Below, one piece after another: positions 10,877 through 23,559 of a DNA stretch of 64,000 nt. The stretch spans positions 62,001-126,000 of the forward strand of contig JACTAT010000033.1 of NCBI GenBank assembly GCA_014526335.1. Reading direction: 5' to 3'. Every line of letters starts with the position of its first letter. The stretch's first letter is position 1. This stretch comes from Chrysaora quinquecirrha (Eukaryota > Cnidaria > Scyphozoa > Semaeostomeae > Pelagiidae). The position numbers were made by a program, and so were the translations under genes. The notes under the pieces were generated by a model, which was not told the DNA's origin, did no database searches, and saw nothing but the letters and a program-made list of their open reading frames with translations.

Positions 10877-13093
10877 TTAGAAAAACCCAACTTGTAAGAA
10901 TTCACAGCAGTGAAACCGATATCTCAGTTTATCATTCTCTGCTTCAGCTATGACGTTCCATAGAAACTCCATTTCGCCACACATCATGCCTTGTTTGCCA
11001 TTTATGAAATCGTCAACTTTAACCCACTGTGTATAATTTGCTCTACAGTTCGGTCCACCAATATATCCGGGTAGGCCGGGTGTGCCACGAGCACCTCTTC
11101 GTCCTTTTCGGCCTTGTTTTCCTTTAGGTCCTTGGAGTCCTTGTTGGCCAGGCCATCCCGGATTTCCAATTGATCCTGACATACCTGTTTAAAATAAATA
11201 ATTTCAGTCATTTAGTGACAGAGCAGAAACTATGCAAAAAAGTTGTTCGAAGGACGATTGTTCCCATAAGAAGAATATACGTCACGTTCCCAAAAAGAAA
11301 AAAAGCAACCAAAATGATTAGAAACTGAATCAACTTGAAAAATTTAAGACTTTAAAAAATCAAACTACGCAATATTAAATTTATTTACAGGGCTCAAGTT
11401 AGCTATCAAACACTAGGATAGATTTCTCCACAAGTGGCCTACCATAGAAGGTGCTGTGGCGTCGTTGTGTAATCCAGCTGACTCGTGGTGTCAGAAGCTC
11501 TGTGTGGTCAGGGTTTGAGCCCAGCTACGGTAGCGCCACGGCCAGGGTCGAGGTCTCGATTAGTAAACCTACTTCTGAGATCCTAGCAACTCGCGCTAAA
11601 ACACCATTTCACCTTCACCTTCACCTAATTGACGGTATTCGAACCTGGACTGCATGATCAGAGCCAAAGACAGTTCCACTGAGCTAAATAGCTCAATGAA
11701 ATCGTCGACTGCAATTCGAACTTGGACTGCATGAGTTGGGAGTCAATGATGTTTCCACTGGGCTAAAGAGCTCAATAAAATCGTCGAGTAACTCTCCAGA
11801 AAGTACAGCCCAAGGCTGTCCCCTCCAGTTGGCTTTGTGTTTCGGCTTATGTAAGCCTTCTCCAGTACAAATCATATTCATATATATTTTTCATGGATGG
11901 CAAACACTAGGATAGATACCGTATTAGACATGATAGTCACCAATTATCACGACAAGCCTTTGATATTTAGTAGGGCAACATTCTGGGAGAGATCCGTCTC
12001 CCATCATCGGGCGATCCATCTCCCTCCGAGGTGTCAGAAACAGCCTTGATAAGTTCGAATATATTTACTAGGATTGATGTTTTCGCCAGTGGCACACCAC
12101 ATTTGATTTGGCTGTATGACTTCTTATTAGAGAGTAAGTCGACAATTCATGAAGCTCCTTAGCCTAGTGGAATTGTCGTTGGCTAACCTGATTGGGTTTC
12201 AATCCCATCAATAGTGGTATGCCACTTATTAAAGCTGCATCCTTGTGCTTGCCATACTTGAAAATATACAAAAATATGTATGGCACTGAAGACTCACATG
12301 GCCGAAACGTAAAGCCAAGAGAGGAGATCCTTGAGCTGTGTGACTTAGCTAGCGTGTTACTCGACGATGTCATAGAGCTTTTTAGGTCAATTAAAACTTC
12401 GTTGGCTCTCATGTCATGCAGTCCAGGTTCGAATCCCATCAATTGTGATATACCACTTGTAGAAAAATCTATTCTAGTATTTGCCATTCGGTGAAACTCA
12501 TATTATGATTATACCATTCCATTATCTATTTCCCAATGCCCGTCCCAATGAATATATTTCCCACGTACTAACATCTTGTAAGCTTGTAAGTACCGAAATA
12601 TGCATCCATGTGGAAATTATTTAGCACGGTTATTAAACAGTGTCAATTTTTTATATAAATACACGTATTTTTTTTATAAGAAACTAAAAAATTGATCAAG
12701 TACCGAAAGTTTCTTAAAATTTTCAAATTTTGAGTACTTGAATAAGAGTTTCTTGAATATCCATATTGGCAACATAGTTATTCTATCTGAATGATGCTCC
12801 AAACAAATCGATCGATCGTATCTGAATGCACATGGGTTTCCTGTTTGTCTGCTTCTCGCAGAAATGGGTGTTGCAGACGAAACACGGGAATTTAAAGAAC
12901 ATTTTCGTTGTCTGAGGTGAAAAGTTTCCTACGTAAATAATTCCCAGAACTGCAGTTTCATAAATTGTTGGCCTTTCGAGAGTCTGGGTTTCTTATCAAA
13001 AAATACGTGTACAAATTTATTTTGTTTCTTGGAGATATCCATGAGACATAGAAACAAACCTTTAGTTCCTTGCTTTCCTCTTGGTCCTTTCAA
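10877..13093 (-). CDS. Collagen-like secreted protein, 3' exons only (5' part lost at an abrupt sequence break)
   Basis: The final exon is 11184-10877. It gives Gly-X-Y repeats (MSGSIGNPGWPGQQG and so on), then a 55-residue non-collagen tail. The tail has the pattern C-x(3)-YTQWVKVDD-x-C-x(3)-EF-x-RYRFHCC and ends FLQVGFF-stop. The preceding exon ends at 13060 (donor G|GTTTGT) and reads KGPRGKQGTKG. Its split Gly codon (G + GT) joins the last exon in frame. That exon is cut: upstream of 13,091 the frame has CAA instead of a Gly codon and then a stop, so the gene cannot be followed further. The tail closely resembles that of the plus-strand gene ending at 45,432, so the two are paralogues. The likely role is a secreted trimeric extracellular matrix or mucus-type protein, inferred from the collagen repeats. 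Confidence 0.75.
11452..11626 (+). repeat. tRNA-derived SINE, second family (SINE-B)
   Basis: The head TGTGGCGTCGTTGTGTAATC and the B-box-like GGTTTGAGCCC are followed by a body with GAGGTCTCGATTAG and GAGATCCTAGCAACTCGCGC, ending in ACCTTCACCTTCACC. Other copies are at 63,021-63,184 (plus) and 61,735-61,898 (minus), with an interrupted relative at 27,281-27,870. It lies in the collagen-like gene's last intron. Confidence 0.7.
11627..11850 (-). repeat. SINE-A, two units, minus orientation
   Basis: The complement of the B box (GAACCTGGACTGCATGATC) and of the A box (CCACTGAGCTA) occur twice, matching the units at 1,793-2,225. It directly abuts the SINE-B copy. Confidence 0.65.
11921..12025. 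mobile_element. Half copy of fold-back element FB2
   Basis: It matches the left arm of the 6,804 element (ATTAGACATGATAGTCACCA ... AAGCCTTTGATATTTAGTAG ... GAGAGATCCGTCTCCC). The opposite arm is missing. Confidence 0.6.
12105..12460 (+). repeat. SINE-A, two diverged units
   Basis: Two copies of the tRNA-like head are separated by about 210 bases. The second keeps the B box (AGGTTCGAATCCCATCAATT) and the GCAGTCC junction, while the first is decayed. Confidence 0.6.
12662..13009. mobile_element. TA-flanked inverted-repeat element, TAAGAAAC family
   Basis: TA on both sides; CACGTATTTTTTTTATAAGA at the left and CTTATCAAAAAATACGTG at the right. It is the reverse-orientation counterpart of 53,947-54,311 along its whole length, including a middle part with CTATCTGAATGATG and GCAGACGAAACACGGG. 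Non-coding; lies in the intron just downstream of the cut collagen exon. Confidence 0.85.
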
Positions 13094-16000
13094 TTGTCAT
13101 TGAATTGCTCACATTTGTGATCTTGAATTGAATGTTAATTGTGCATTATATGTAAACAAGTACAATATTGATCATTAAATGATATCACTTGGTTGAAGAG
13201 TACTCTTCAATTTATTACTTTCAGTCTTGCAAATTCAGTATTTAATGCACTTTTGAAAAGTCATACTTATGTTAAGATTAATTTTAGTAAGTACATTATC
13301 GTTACATTTGATCCTCGATAAGACTAGTTAAGTATTGGACTTTTTTAAAAAAGTACATGATTTAATGCTTAATTTAAATGCTTGAAATAGTTGCATCAAG
13401 TTAGTAAATTGTTGATCTACATTTGTTAATTACTTGATACAAGTATTCAATTAATGCTTGACATTAATAATACATACAGTAATTGCATATCATTTGAATT
13501 TACTTGAACAGATTCTATTTGAAGATTACAAGTTAATCTATGTAATATTGACATTTGACATTTATAGATGTTAAAGATTGAAATTTGTCTATTAGATTAC
13601 AGTACAATAATTGCTTAGCATGTTAAAATTTGACTTGTTCTAAATAATTGAATTTCAATTGATGCTAATTCATTATGCCATTTGAAAATTAAGATTTGCT
13701 TTTAATTACAAGATTTGAGCACTTAAGTGTTGCTTACATTTACATTGTCTTAATGTTCACAATTTGTAATTATCTTTTTTAGACAATTCATCATTGTTAT
13801 AAGTTTTGCTACACATACATATTAAGGTCCAATATAAAGGTTCATTGAAAAGTATATATGATTGTATTAGTCTTACTCATTTGACTGCATTTGGCTGTAT
13901 GTTAGCGTCAGCACATTGCTGTAGAAACGTTGACAGTAAACTATAAATTTCCGCATGCATTTGTCATCTCGTCGAATATTGCTGCATATTCTGATTTTGA
14001 TTATCAATTACTATTTGTCCATTCACCCTTTGCAGAATTCATCACTTAATCGCTTCAAATTGACTAATTGTTCAGCAATTAGCACAGATAAGTGTTAAAT
14101 GCATGCAAATGGTAAGAATACTCTAGCAAGTAAATTGGAATCTGCCAATTGCGAATCGTTATAATACGTAACAAGTTTGTCTTTTCATAAATAGACACTA
14201 ATTTTGATATTCTTCATAATCTATATGTAAGCTCAGACATGTAACTTCAAATCAATACAAAGTTTAACTAAACAAATGTTCACAAATGAGCTTAAAGGAC
14301 TTAGCGACAAATGATAGAATAGAATCATAGCGAATACGGAATGAGATAGATATGAACTTGAGAATGTCTGCAACGTTCAATATTTGCTCAAAGGTAATTA
14401 AGACTATTATTATGAAACGTGATGAGAGGAATTAAATCAGAAAATCTCTCGATCTAGCTTGATCCTTTCTCGTTAGACTTGAGCTTTAGCTTTATTCGAA
14501 TACACTCAGAATATTAGGCTACAACAATTTCGAAGACACTAGTAAACTCAGCGAGTATTTTCAGCCAGACTCAGAAGCCATTAATGTATCATAGTGTGTC
14601 CATAAGTAAGTGTCAAATGATTAGTGAACTTATGATTATCACTGCTTTACTTATTTTGACGTATTTCTGCTTCAACCAGTGACACTGCTACACTTCAAAT
14701 TCGCTAACTTATGAAACCACAATCTTTTGTCATTCATGAATCTCTAACCATTTGAAGTCCGAAATCTTGCTAATCGATTCTTAAGTATTGGAAATATAGT
14801 TATAAGAGTAAAATTTCTCATTCGTCTAGTCTTCGTATTGATCTGTTTCACTGCTAATGTACTTTCTAACATGGGTCGTTATCTGACATTCACGTAAGCC
14901 AATCTTTGTCAAACCTTAGTGCAATCTATCCACGTTATTGCCAGAAGCTCTCTAAAGCAACTAGACGTCATAATACCATGCTTCTTGGCAAATTCAGTTC
15001 TTTTCATTAGACTTTCGTAATGTACTTATTTCGTACTACATTGTATTTCGTGTAACTCAGAAGTCATGCAACGCTTGCTAACGCTTATTGTCAGCTACCA
15101 ACGTTTGTACCAGTCTCTAAACTTATTCAGAACCAATCTAGTACCCTAACTCTTTTGTTCAAAGTAGTTAAACTAATATTCAGCTCTGAGCTTCATGTCA
15201 GTTATCAATGTTGTTTTCAAACGTATAATCTCTAAACTATTCACACGATCTTTATGTATTACGTGATTTGAACGTCAGTAACTTTTGCAAAACAGCTAAT
15301 CATCTAACTCTTCAAATCTATGCAACTTATCTTATCTAGATTGCATTGAAATATTATCATTCAAAACTATTCAATCTTAATAATTCTCTTTCTACCTTTC
15401 GTAGGGAATAGCATCTTTGACATACGTAACTTTTAATAGCACATAATGCATTTAATTCTAGCTTATGCAAATTGTAAGATCGTAATTCAATATCTCTTCA
15501 CAATCATTCTGCTGATTCGAATGTTCTACGATATTAAACTTGATGAATAACTGAATAATATCTATAGAATTGAACGATACGTAAACTCGGAATTATTGCA
15601 AATATACGATAACATTAAGCTCTGATACATACTGTATACGATATAACGGAACGAGAAGATTAATAAACTAAACTGAATGGCAAGATGAATGAACTAACTA
15701 AAAAGTAAGAAATACTGATAACATCAGGAAATTAGATAATTTGCAAGTCAAAACCATTAATACTGAAAACAGTCTCAACATGAAACGAATTGACTCAATT
15801 AGAATAATTAACTATGTAAATATAGTAATGCTTCAATAATATTCAATTACAATGCTTAAACATTGTAAGAATACTAATGATTTAAATTTATATTAATTAG
15901 ATTATCTTAATATACTTGTATCTATTAATACTTTAAAATTCAATTTGAATAATTATTTAATTAATATTGCCAATCGAGTTTAATTGCAATATTTATAATA

Positions 16001-17130
16001 CTTGTTATTAATTTATGAAACATTACTTGTTCATTAAATCTATAAGTAAAATTCTAAATATTAACGTACATATTGAAACCTTAATAAGATTGATACGAAA
16101 TTGAGATTCTCGTTTCTTAACGTCATTAATCGTTACATTTTATAAGACAGATTTTATTGTGCCACAAGATTTAGAACAGTATTACAGAACTTAAGAACAA
16201 GACTGAGCTTCAATATTTAAAACACTAAGAAAATGTAGCTGTCAACTACTGTAAGCGCAAACATAGACATAGAAGAAGCAATTAACATAAAAAGACACTG
16301 AAATTACACACAACTCTATAAATACACTAGAACTAAGATACTAATAGAATATAAGGACAAAAGAACATTCACTAGAACAGACGCAGCAAATCAAGAAAAC
16401 CGCTCTTATCAAAATTAACCTGAGTCTAAAAAGAGTTAACAATAAGTATACTAATTTACGTAACAAGATAACATGGACGTACAAATTCAAGGGACATAAT
16501 AGCCATGGAATCACAGATACAACTGAAGGTGACTACAGACGGAGAAGCTAGACGTATCAGATAACGAACAATCTGAAATCAGTGGGTAGATTCCCATTGA
16601 AGACATACATTCTAGACTCAAGCCTACCTATCACAACATTGTTTCCATCCTTCACAAACAGACCTTACCACGCTTATTTTAATTGCAACGCGATTACAAT
16701 GAAAGTAATTCACGATATACATCATTCAAATGTTTACAACTTAAGAATTCTACTGACTAAATCGACATGAATATCTAGCATTATACTTCAAATTTAAAAT
16801 CTTCAAAGTTTCTTAAATCTGATTATAAAATATGAGCAGAAAAGTCATAATGATCAAGTTAGAGAATACTAATTGCTGTACAAATGAGTAACTAGGTACT
16901 AAGTTGTAAAACAAGTATCTATGCAAACGAAAGTAGAAAATAGCAGCAGTTTACCGATAGCATTTGTACCAGTACGGACCAATGCTAGGAGGTTGGCCAC
17001 GAAACGTAAAACATTGTTGCTGTACAAATGATTTGCTGTCAAGCAAAATTTACGTTGCATCGTCAAACTTTCAAAACATTCGTAACTACCACAGAGATTC
17101 ACCTGCATATAAAGACTAGCCTGGAGCAGA
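13091..17130. other. Anomalous AT-rich, homopolymer-poor, ORF-free block; probably noisy gap-fill or a junction
   Basis: The block starts in the middle of a collagen exon and has no open frame of 60 codons before about 16,580. From about 13,800 to 17,130 I find no run of six or more identical bases, although such runs are common elsewhere in the window. Stop triplets are dense. The last 900 bases (about 16,200-17,110) are an indel-riddled copy of 31,540-32,420. I see no gene here. The simplest reading is unpolished long-read sequence, but a biological insertion is not excluded. Confidence 0.55.
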
Positions 17131-17559
17131 AAACGTATAATTTAGGCCCTTTCTTTGAGAAAAACAACGTTAGAAATGTAGAATAACAATACAAAATGAG
17201 ATAGACTACCAAACAAAAGGGGATTACAAATGTCCTATTGAGGCCTTTTGCTTTTCAAAGAAATCCGAAGGATTGAAACAAAGAAAAAACTAATCATTTT
17301 TATGTTTCCTGAACATGCAAAGCATTTGCTTTTATTTCTTATTCAATAAATGAGATATCCTTATTTGCCAAAACTAATAAAATTTATTGACCAGACAAAA
17401 CGTACTTGTAAATTCAGTTCTTTAGTCAGTGTCTGTCACTATAAATATCTAGTATAAAATACTCTAACTTATTCTGACCAATAGTGAGAGACAATCGTCT
17501 TGAACATTTTCATTTGATTTGATATTTTCTTTCAACAATCATGAATAAGGTAGCTTACC

Positions 17560-18370
17560 TCTTGAAATGTACTCCAGGAGCAGCGAGCAGACCAGAAACC
17601 TGCAGTAATGGTAAGAATGCCAGAAGTAATCGTGGCAGATGCAGCAGTGGTGGCAGGTAGCAGCAAGCAGTAGCAACCTAAGCAGCATCCACAGCAATTG
17701 CAATAGCGGTGGCAGAAAGAGAAATAGTAGGAGAAGCAACAGAACCTCAGCAGTAGCAACAGCAGTAGCAAAAGCAGCAGCAGCAGCAGCAGCAGTAATT
17801 GAGGCATCAGCAGCAGAATTAGAAAGAGCAGTAGCGGCAATAGTAGCAAAAGCAGTCTTTACAGCAGTAGCGGCAGCACCAACAGTTATTGCAGCAGTTG
17901 TATAGAAGCAGCAACAATCGCAGCAGCAGCGGCAATTTCAGCTCAACAACAGCAACAAAAGTAGCAGCAGCAAGAAAGCATCAGCAGCAGAATAAGAAAG
18001 AGCAGTAGTGGCAATAGTAGCAAAAGCAGCCTTTGCAGCTGTAGCAGCAGCAGCAACAGTTATAGCAGCAGTTGTATAGAAGCAGCAGCAATCGCAGCAG
18101 CAGCGGCAATTTCAGCTCAAAAACGGCAACAAAAGTAGCAGCAGCAAGAAAGCATCAGCAGCAGAATAAGAAAGAGCAGTAGTGGCAATAGTAGCAAAAG
18201 CAGCCTTTGCAGCAGTAGCAGCAGCAGCAACAGTTATAGCAGCAGTTGTATAGAAGCAGCAGCAATCGCAGCAGCAGTGTGACCTTTAGCTTAGCAATCG
18301 TAGCAATAGTCGAAGCAGCAAGAGAAGCAAATGCAGTAGATGTAGTAGAAGCAGCAGCAGTAGGTTTAAC
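17560..18370. repeat. CAG/AGC-rich tract with about 174-base higher-order repeat
   Basis: Interrupted (AGC)n and GCAGTAGCA runs. From 17,895 a longer unit recurs three times; CAGTTGTATAGAAGCAGCA appears at about 17,895, 18,070 and 18,243. Repetitive open frames on both strands (poly-Leu or poly-Ala/Ser) are by-products. It is the counterpart of 22,120-22,930. Confidence 0.85.
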
Positions 18371-18949
18371 TAAGTCTAATATTGCCAGTTTAGTTTGTTA
18401 TTCAACAAAAGGAATCACAACGCTTAATCTTTACCGCTTAAAAACGCCTAACCCTAAACAGCCTCTCAAACAGGGCAACTTGACGCTTTGAAAGGCTATT
18501 TGTAGCAATGACTGAAACCACATCCTTCAGTTTCAGCAACAATGGCTGACCACTTTGAAAACCTGGTTTTGTAATCCCCTAAGCTTAGCAAAGAGTTTAC
18601 CATAATCAAGTTCCGAATTGAATTTAGGAGACTTTAGCAAAATTGAAGATTCTTCTTCTTTACTATATAAACGATTTTGTTTCTAAATACTAATGATATT
18701 TTTGGTTTGACTTGAAACATTTCTTATGAAATTAACAGATTCTGCCTTAAGCAGATTATCAAGTGAAACAATGTGTCAAGATTGAAGACAGAAAGTGGTC
18801 ATCCTTTGGTTTTCTATTAAACAAACATTAAGAACGAATGGCATGCTTTTTTGAAAGCGTTTCTCTTTCTCCGAAAATCGATCTTTGATGATTTCATAGC
18901 GATGGAAAGTCTTCAAATATATAAAAAAAACATTTGGCTGTAACTTGTT

Positions 18950-19680
18950 AGGCTACAGCCAGTGGCATTCGTAGGCTGCAGCTCGAGGTCGAAGTATTCT
19001 TAGACCACAGGTCGCAGCATAGATAGGATGCATTCGTAAGCTGCAGTTCCTGGCATTCATGGGCTGCAGTTCCTGGCATTCATGGGCTGCAGTTCCTGGC
19101 ATTCATGGACTGCAGTTCCTGGAATTCATGGGCTGCAGTTCCTGGCATTCATGGGCTGCAGTTCCTGGCATTCATGGGCTGCAGTTCCTGGCATTCAGGC
19201 TGCAGTTCCGGGCATTCATAGGCTACAATTACTGGCATTCATACGCTGTAGCTCCTAGAATTCATAGGCCTCAGTTCGTAACATTTGTCGTAGGTCATAC
19301 ATTGTTTCTAGCATTTTAAGGCTGGAGCTCGAAACATTCTTAAGCCGCAATCCGAGGCATTTAGAGGTAGTACTCCGTAGCATCAATAGGCAGCAGATCA
19401 CAGCATTCATATACTGCAGACTTGCATTTGTATGCTGCAATTTCCAGCATTCACAGGCTGCAGTTCCTCGCATTCATAGGCTGCAGCTCAGACTTTTTCG
19501 TAGGCCGTCGTTTCTAACCTTCATAAACGGCAGTTCTTGGCATTCATAGGTAGCATTTACCGTATGCTGACGTCCCTACTAGCATTTCTCTTAGACCCCA
19601 GTGTCCAGCATTCATAGGCTGAAGCTCCAAGCATGCCGTTGGTTACCTTTCCTAGAATTCATCGGCTGCAATTCATAGCA
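18950..19680. repeat. Minisatellite, 22-23-base unit, downstream of the first GPCR
   Basis: Units of GGCATTCATGGGCTGCAGTT are nearly perfect at 19,045-19,200 and diverged on both sides. The array ends about 150 bases from the stop codon of the GPCR at 19,832. Related arrays lie at 23,560-24,510 and 25,740-26,320. Confidence 0.9.
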
Positions 19681-19831
19681 TTTTTCCTATTCAAGTAATC
19701 ATTTTATTTTCAAAAAAGTCGTCTTCAAGATTTAGAGGCAATTTTACAATGGCTACAACAAGCTCTGTCAGCATGGACTGTTTGTACATATCTAGTCTAA
19801 ATTCGCGGGAAGCTATGTCTATGGAGTGTCT

Positions 19832-20749
19832 TCATCTGAACATGTGAACAAGACCATTCAAATAATTATTGACTTTTCTGTTGAACACGAGTACAACGAT
19901 TGCATTTAGTGTTGCATTGAAGAATGCTAAAAGACTGAATCCAGATGCAACAAATAAAGACGTTCTGTTTGCATTCTGTCGCTGTAGCTGTATCATGTAG
20001 ACTACTGATGTGAACATTGATGGCACGTAACACACTATCAAAACGCCAAGTATGAAGAATACTGCCCTGGCAAACTCTCTCGTTGGGCTACGTCGAATAG
20101 CAATTGCTGTATCATCCCCACTTTGATTTTGATTCTGGCTTGTAGCATTAGGCTCGTTATCGTTTCCCAGATTCATCTGCCTTGTTCTTGTCTCTATCGA
20201 CTTGTAGGCTCTCCAATATAACACACATAACGTTATGATGCATAGTAAAGTAGTTAAATTAACGATCAATAATGGTATAACGAATTCTCTTTGCATGCTG
20301 AGATAAATCATCAGTGCTGTCTGTGCTATTGCCAGCAAAAGTATCAAAATTATCAGAATACGAGCTCTTTTCTCAGTAAATATTGCTGGATAATTTGTAA
20401 GGTACTTCATGTGAACATATCTATCAAGACCGATCGAAAGAATTAATAGCACAGAAAACTGAAAGTAGAACGTTAGCAAAGCAAAATATATGCTCATCGC
20501 CCATTCTACTGGAATGTATGGGTTTATAAATTGCGCAATTGCAAAAATAAGTGAGAATATTGTATCTGAAATGCTGAGGATGAATATGAACTTATGCGAT
20601 ATGGTCTGCAATGAGTTAGTTTTTTTCAAAGCCAGAATCAAAAGACTGTTGAATATGATATTTGACACAGCAACTCCAACGATGGGAATTTTGAACTCCT
20701 TGAGAAAAGGTGTCTCAGCTAGCTTGCGTTTTAATTCAGCTTCAGACAT
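19832..20749 (-). CDS. Class A (rhodopsin-like) GPCR, intronless, 305 residues
   Basis: A single open exon. Seven hydrophobic segments lie at roughly residues 20-43, 51-76, 85-108, 128-151, 156-180, 227-252 and 266-290. Landmarks are Asp62 in TM2, LDRYVHM at 108-114 (the DRY motif), CYVP at 240-243 (the TM6 CWxP position) and LNAIVVLVFN in TM7 where NPxxY is expected. No Cys stands at the usual top of TM3, so the canonical disulphide appears absent. Intracellular loop 3 is polar and Asn/Gln-rich. The start MSEAELK matches the related genes at 25,574 and 30,014. The ligand is unknown. Such intronless receptors form large lineage-specific sets in cnidarians. Its nearest relative in the window is the pseudogene at 24,655-25,574. 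Confidence 0.9.
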   Translation of the reverse strand: MSEAELKRKLAETPFLKEFKIPIVGVAVSNIIFNSLLILALKKTNSLQTISHKFIFILSISDTIFSLIFAIAQFINPYIPVEWAMSIYFALLTFYFQFSVLLILSIGLDRYVHMKYLTNYPAIFTEKRARILIILILLLAIAQTALMIYLSMQREFVIPLLIVNLTTLLCIITLCVLYWRAYKSIETRTRQMNLGNDNEPNATSQNQNQSGDDTAIAIRRSPTREFARAVFFILGVLIVCYVPSMFTSVVYMIQLQRQNANRTSLFVASGFSLLAFFNATLNAIVVLVFNRKVNNYLNGLVHMFR

Positions 20750-22115
20750 GCTCTTGAATTCGATAAATGTTTTGCACTATCAAGTTGAGAAAGTGACACA
20801 CATAAGACTATTTATCTACACCTTGGCTGGTTCATTCATCTTGCAGCCAAAACGTGGGGCATGTTGATCCAACCTAACCTCTACCTCTGGTCTACATATC
20901 TTTCACTTCGCTGGAGGACGAAGGCTTGAGTTCAGATAATGTTTTGCACCATCAAGTTGAGAGAGGATTATTTACAACTATCTATGTCTTGAAGACCCTT
21001 TGTTAAGTGTCAATTCAAGCCTGTTGAAGCTCTGATCTTCAGCTCTGTTATTTCGACTACAGACATGTTTTTGAATTTGGTAAATGTCTTGTTATCAACA
21101 CGAGTAAGTGGGGTAAATGGGATAACTTACATCTAGCTATATCCAGGCTGACACACGCAGCTTCTAAAAAATTTCAAGTGTTAATTTAAGCTTCATGAAG
21201 CTCTGACCTGCAACTCCTTTTTCGACAACTGCCTCTATGTTTTAATTGCCACTTCTGTTATAAGATTGACTTAACTCACTTCTTCAACTTCTTTATAGCG
21301 CATGAATATAATATTTACTTTGGGAGGCCTACATCTGGATATTTCTGTTATTGAATATGTGACGATGTTTGAACTTATCACCACTTATTTTGTTATGGTA
21401 GAAGTTTTCTTTTCCTTCCCGCAACTTTCATTCAACAGGCCAATTCAGCAAATGACTGTCTTCTTGAATCAAAAAGAAAAAATCCTAGTGTCGGTACTTC
21501 ATTGAGTAATTAGGCTAGACATCCGCGCACCTTAGCCCAATGTCTATCTACATGTCTTAAGCAGGAACAAAATTTCACAACAGTTTCCTTTCAATTAAGT
21601 CTTTATTAATGCCTCACAATACACATGTGCTTATAACTGAAGTTTCCTTTAATTAAACGGTAAAATATTATGATGTCAAAATGTGAGTATTGGTTTTTTA
21701 GTCAATCGGTGTTTTTTCATCAACTTTTCATCTCACTAACATTATAGTAACTTTCCCTGAAATCTTACAGCTACAGTTTTCTAATAATGTAATTATTTCC
21801 GCTTACGTTATTACATCCATCCATTATTAATCAGTTGTACCCACTGTTTTTCTCTAACTATTTACTGCAAAGAGAAGAAATACATTGTTGTTTTCTACGA
21901 CATTTCATGTTATTGAAATGGGAAAATCACTGACTGCAATCACAAACACTCTACGGATCATCGCAGATTATCAACGTTTTATCAAGCTATTCAGTAAATA
22001 AGACATTCGTAGGTGCCAAAGCCATGCCAAAACTAAAAAGACATCTTAACCAGACAAAAATTAAGGATTGATCTGAGTTATATTCCATATGTAATTTCAG
22101 TTCTTTAGTTAGTCA
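20750..22115. other. Upstream flank of the first GPCR; no gene seen
   Basis: AT-rich sequence with short similarities to 25,575-26,990 as part of the tandem duplication, for example the AAGATTGACTTAACTCACTT region. I found no exon, RNA gene or clear promoter element. Confidence 0.4.
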
Positions 22116-22119
22116 CTAT

Positions 22120-22930
22120 GGATAGCAGTGGCAACCAAAAAAACAGTAGGAGCATAGCATCAGTACCACAGCAGGAGCACCAGCTGTAGAAGATGCAGTT
22201 GCAGCAATCTAAGCAGAAGCAGCAGAGCTAGAAGGAACAGTAGCGGCAACAATAGTAGCAGGAGTAATAGTTACAGCAGTTATTGTTATAGTTGTAGTTA
22301 TAGAGCAGCGAGCAGAGCAGAAACCTGCAGTAATAATAAAATACCAGAAGAAACAATTGGGACAGTTTTAGTAGTAGCAGCAGCAACTGCAGAAACAGGT
22401 AGCAGTAGCAGCCTAAAAAGCGGCAGCAGCTGTAGAAAAGCAGCAGTAGAAGTCGTAGAAAAGAAATAGTAGGAACCTCAGTGGAAGCGACAGCATTAAC
22501 AGAAGCAGCAACACCAATATAAGTAGCATCAGTAGAAGTAAAAGGTGTAGCACTGGCAACAGTAGCACGAGAAGCCTTTGTTGTATGCAGTAGGAGTAAC
22601 AGCAGTTGCAGCAGATCTAGAAGCAGCACTACTATTGCTGCTTCAGCAGCAGCAATAGTAGTTGCAGTGATAACGTAAGCTCAAGCAATTGTAGCAAAAT
22701 TAGAAGTAGCAAGAGAAGCAAATGCAGCAGAGGCAGTGGAAGCAGCAGCAGTAGCAGCCAGCACAGAGGAGTAGCAGCAAAAGAAGTTGTAGTAGGAGGT
22801 GGCAGCCGCAGTGGGGGCAACAAAAATAGCTGCAAAGCAGTACTTGAAGCAGTAGCAGAAGTAGCTTTCATAGCTTTAGCAGAAGCAGCAATTGCAGTAG
22901 TAGCAGCAGCCACCTAGCAGAAGCAACGGC
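22120..22930. repeat. CAG/AGC-rich tract, second copy
   Basis: Interrupted AGCAGCAG and GTAGCAG runs, in the same relative place in the duplication as 17,560-18,370. After it, 23,035-23,200 matches 18,400-18,560 closely (CTTTGAAAGGCTATTTGTAG in both). Confidence 0.8.
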
Positions 22931-23559
22931 ATACAAAGCAACTGGCTTCAGGTGTACCCTTTCAATTATAATATTGCAGATTATAAGTTTAACCATGGCT
23001 TAACTAAGTCTTGTAATGCCAGTTCAGTTTGTTATTCAACAAGAGGAATCACAACCAACGCTTAATCTTTACCGCTTAAAAACGCTTAACCCTAAACAGC
23101 CTCTCAAACAGGGCAATTTTACGCTTTGAAAGGCTATTTGTAGCAATGACTGAGACCACAGTCTTCAGTTTAAGCAACAATGGCTAACCACTTGGGAAAC
23201 CCCGATTTTTAATCCTTTAAGCTTAGCATAGAGTTTTCCAGAATCAATTTCCGAATTGAATTTAAGGTTCTTCTTCTTTACTATATAAACGATTTTGCTT
23301 CTAAATACTAATGATATTTTTGTTTAGCTTGAAAAATTTTCTAATGAAATTAATAGATTTTTCCTAAAATGAAACAATCTGTCAAGCTTCAAGATAGAAA
23401 TCTGTTTAGTTCCATTCAACGAACATTAAAAAAGAATGGCTCGCGCTTTCTTTTCTTCGAAAAGCCCCTTTTGTTTAGAAAGGTCTGTTTCCCTTTCTCC
23501 GAAGCTCGTTCATATTATAAGTAATGTGGGGCTGCTTGTTGACATGATTTGCGATCCTT

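Noticed and set aside
17532..17905. Poly-Leu and Ala/Ser-rich open frames
   Set aside because: Translations of interrupted CAG/AGC repeats in different frames. No conserved protein is recognisable.
22228..22913. Leu-rich minus-strand frames in the second CAG tract
   Set aside because: Same reason: repeat-derived and open in more than one frame.
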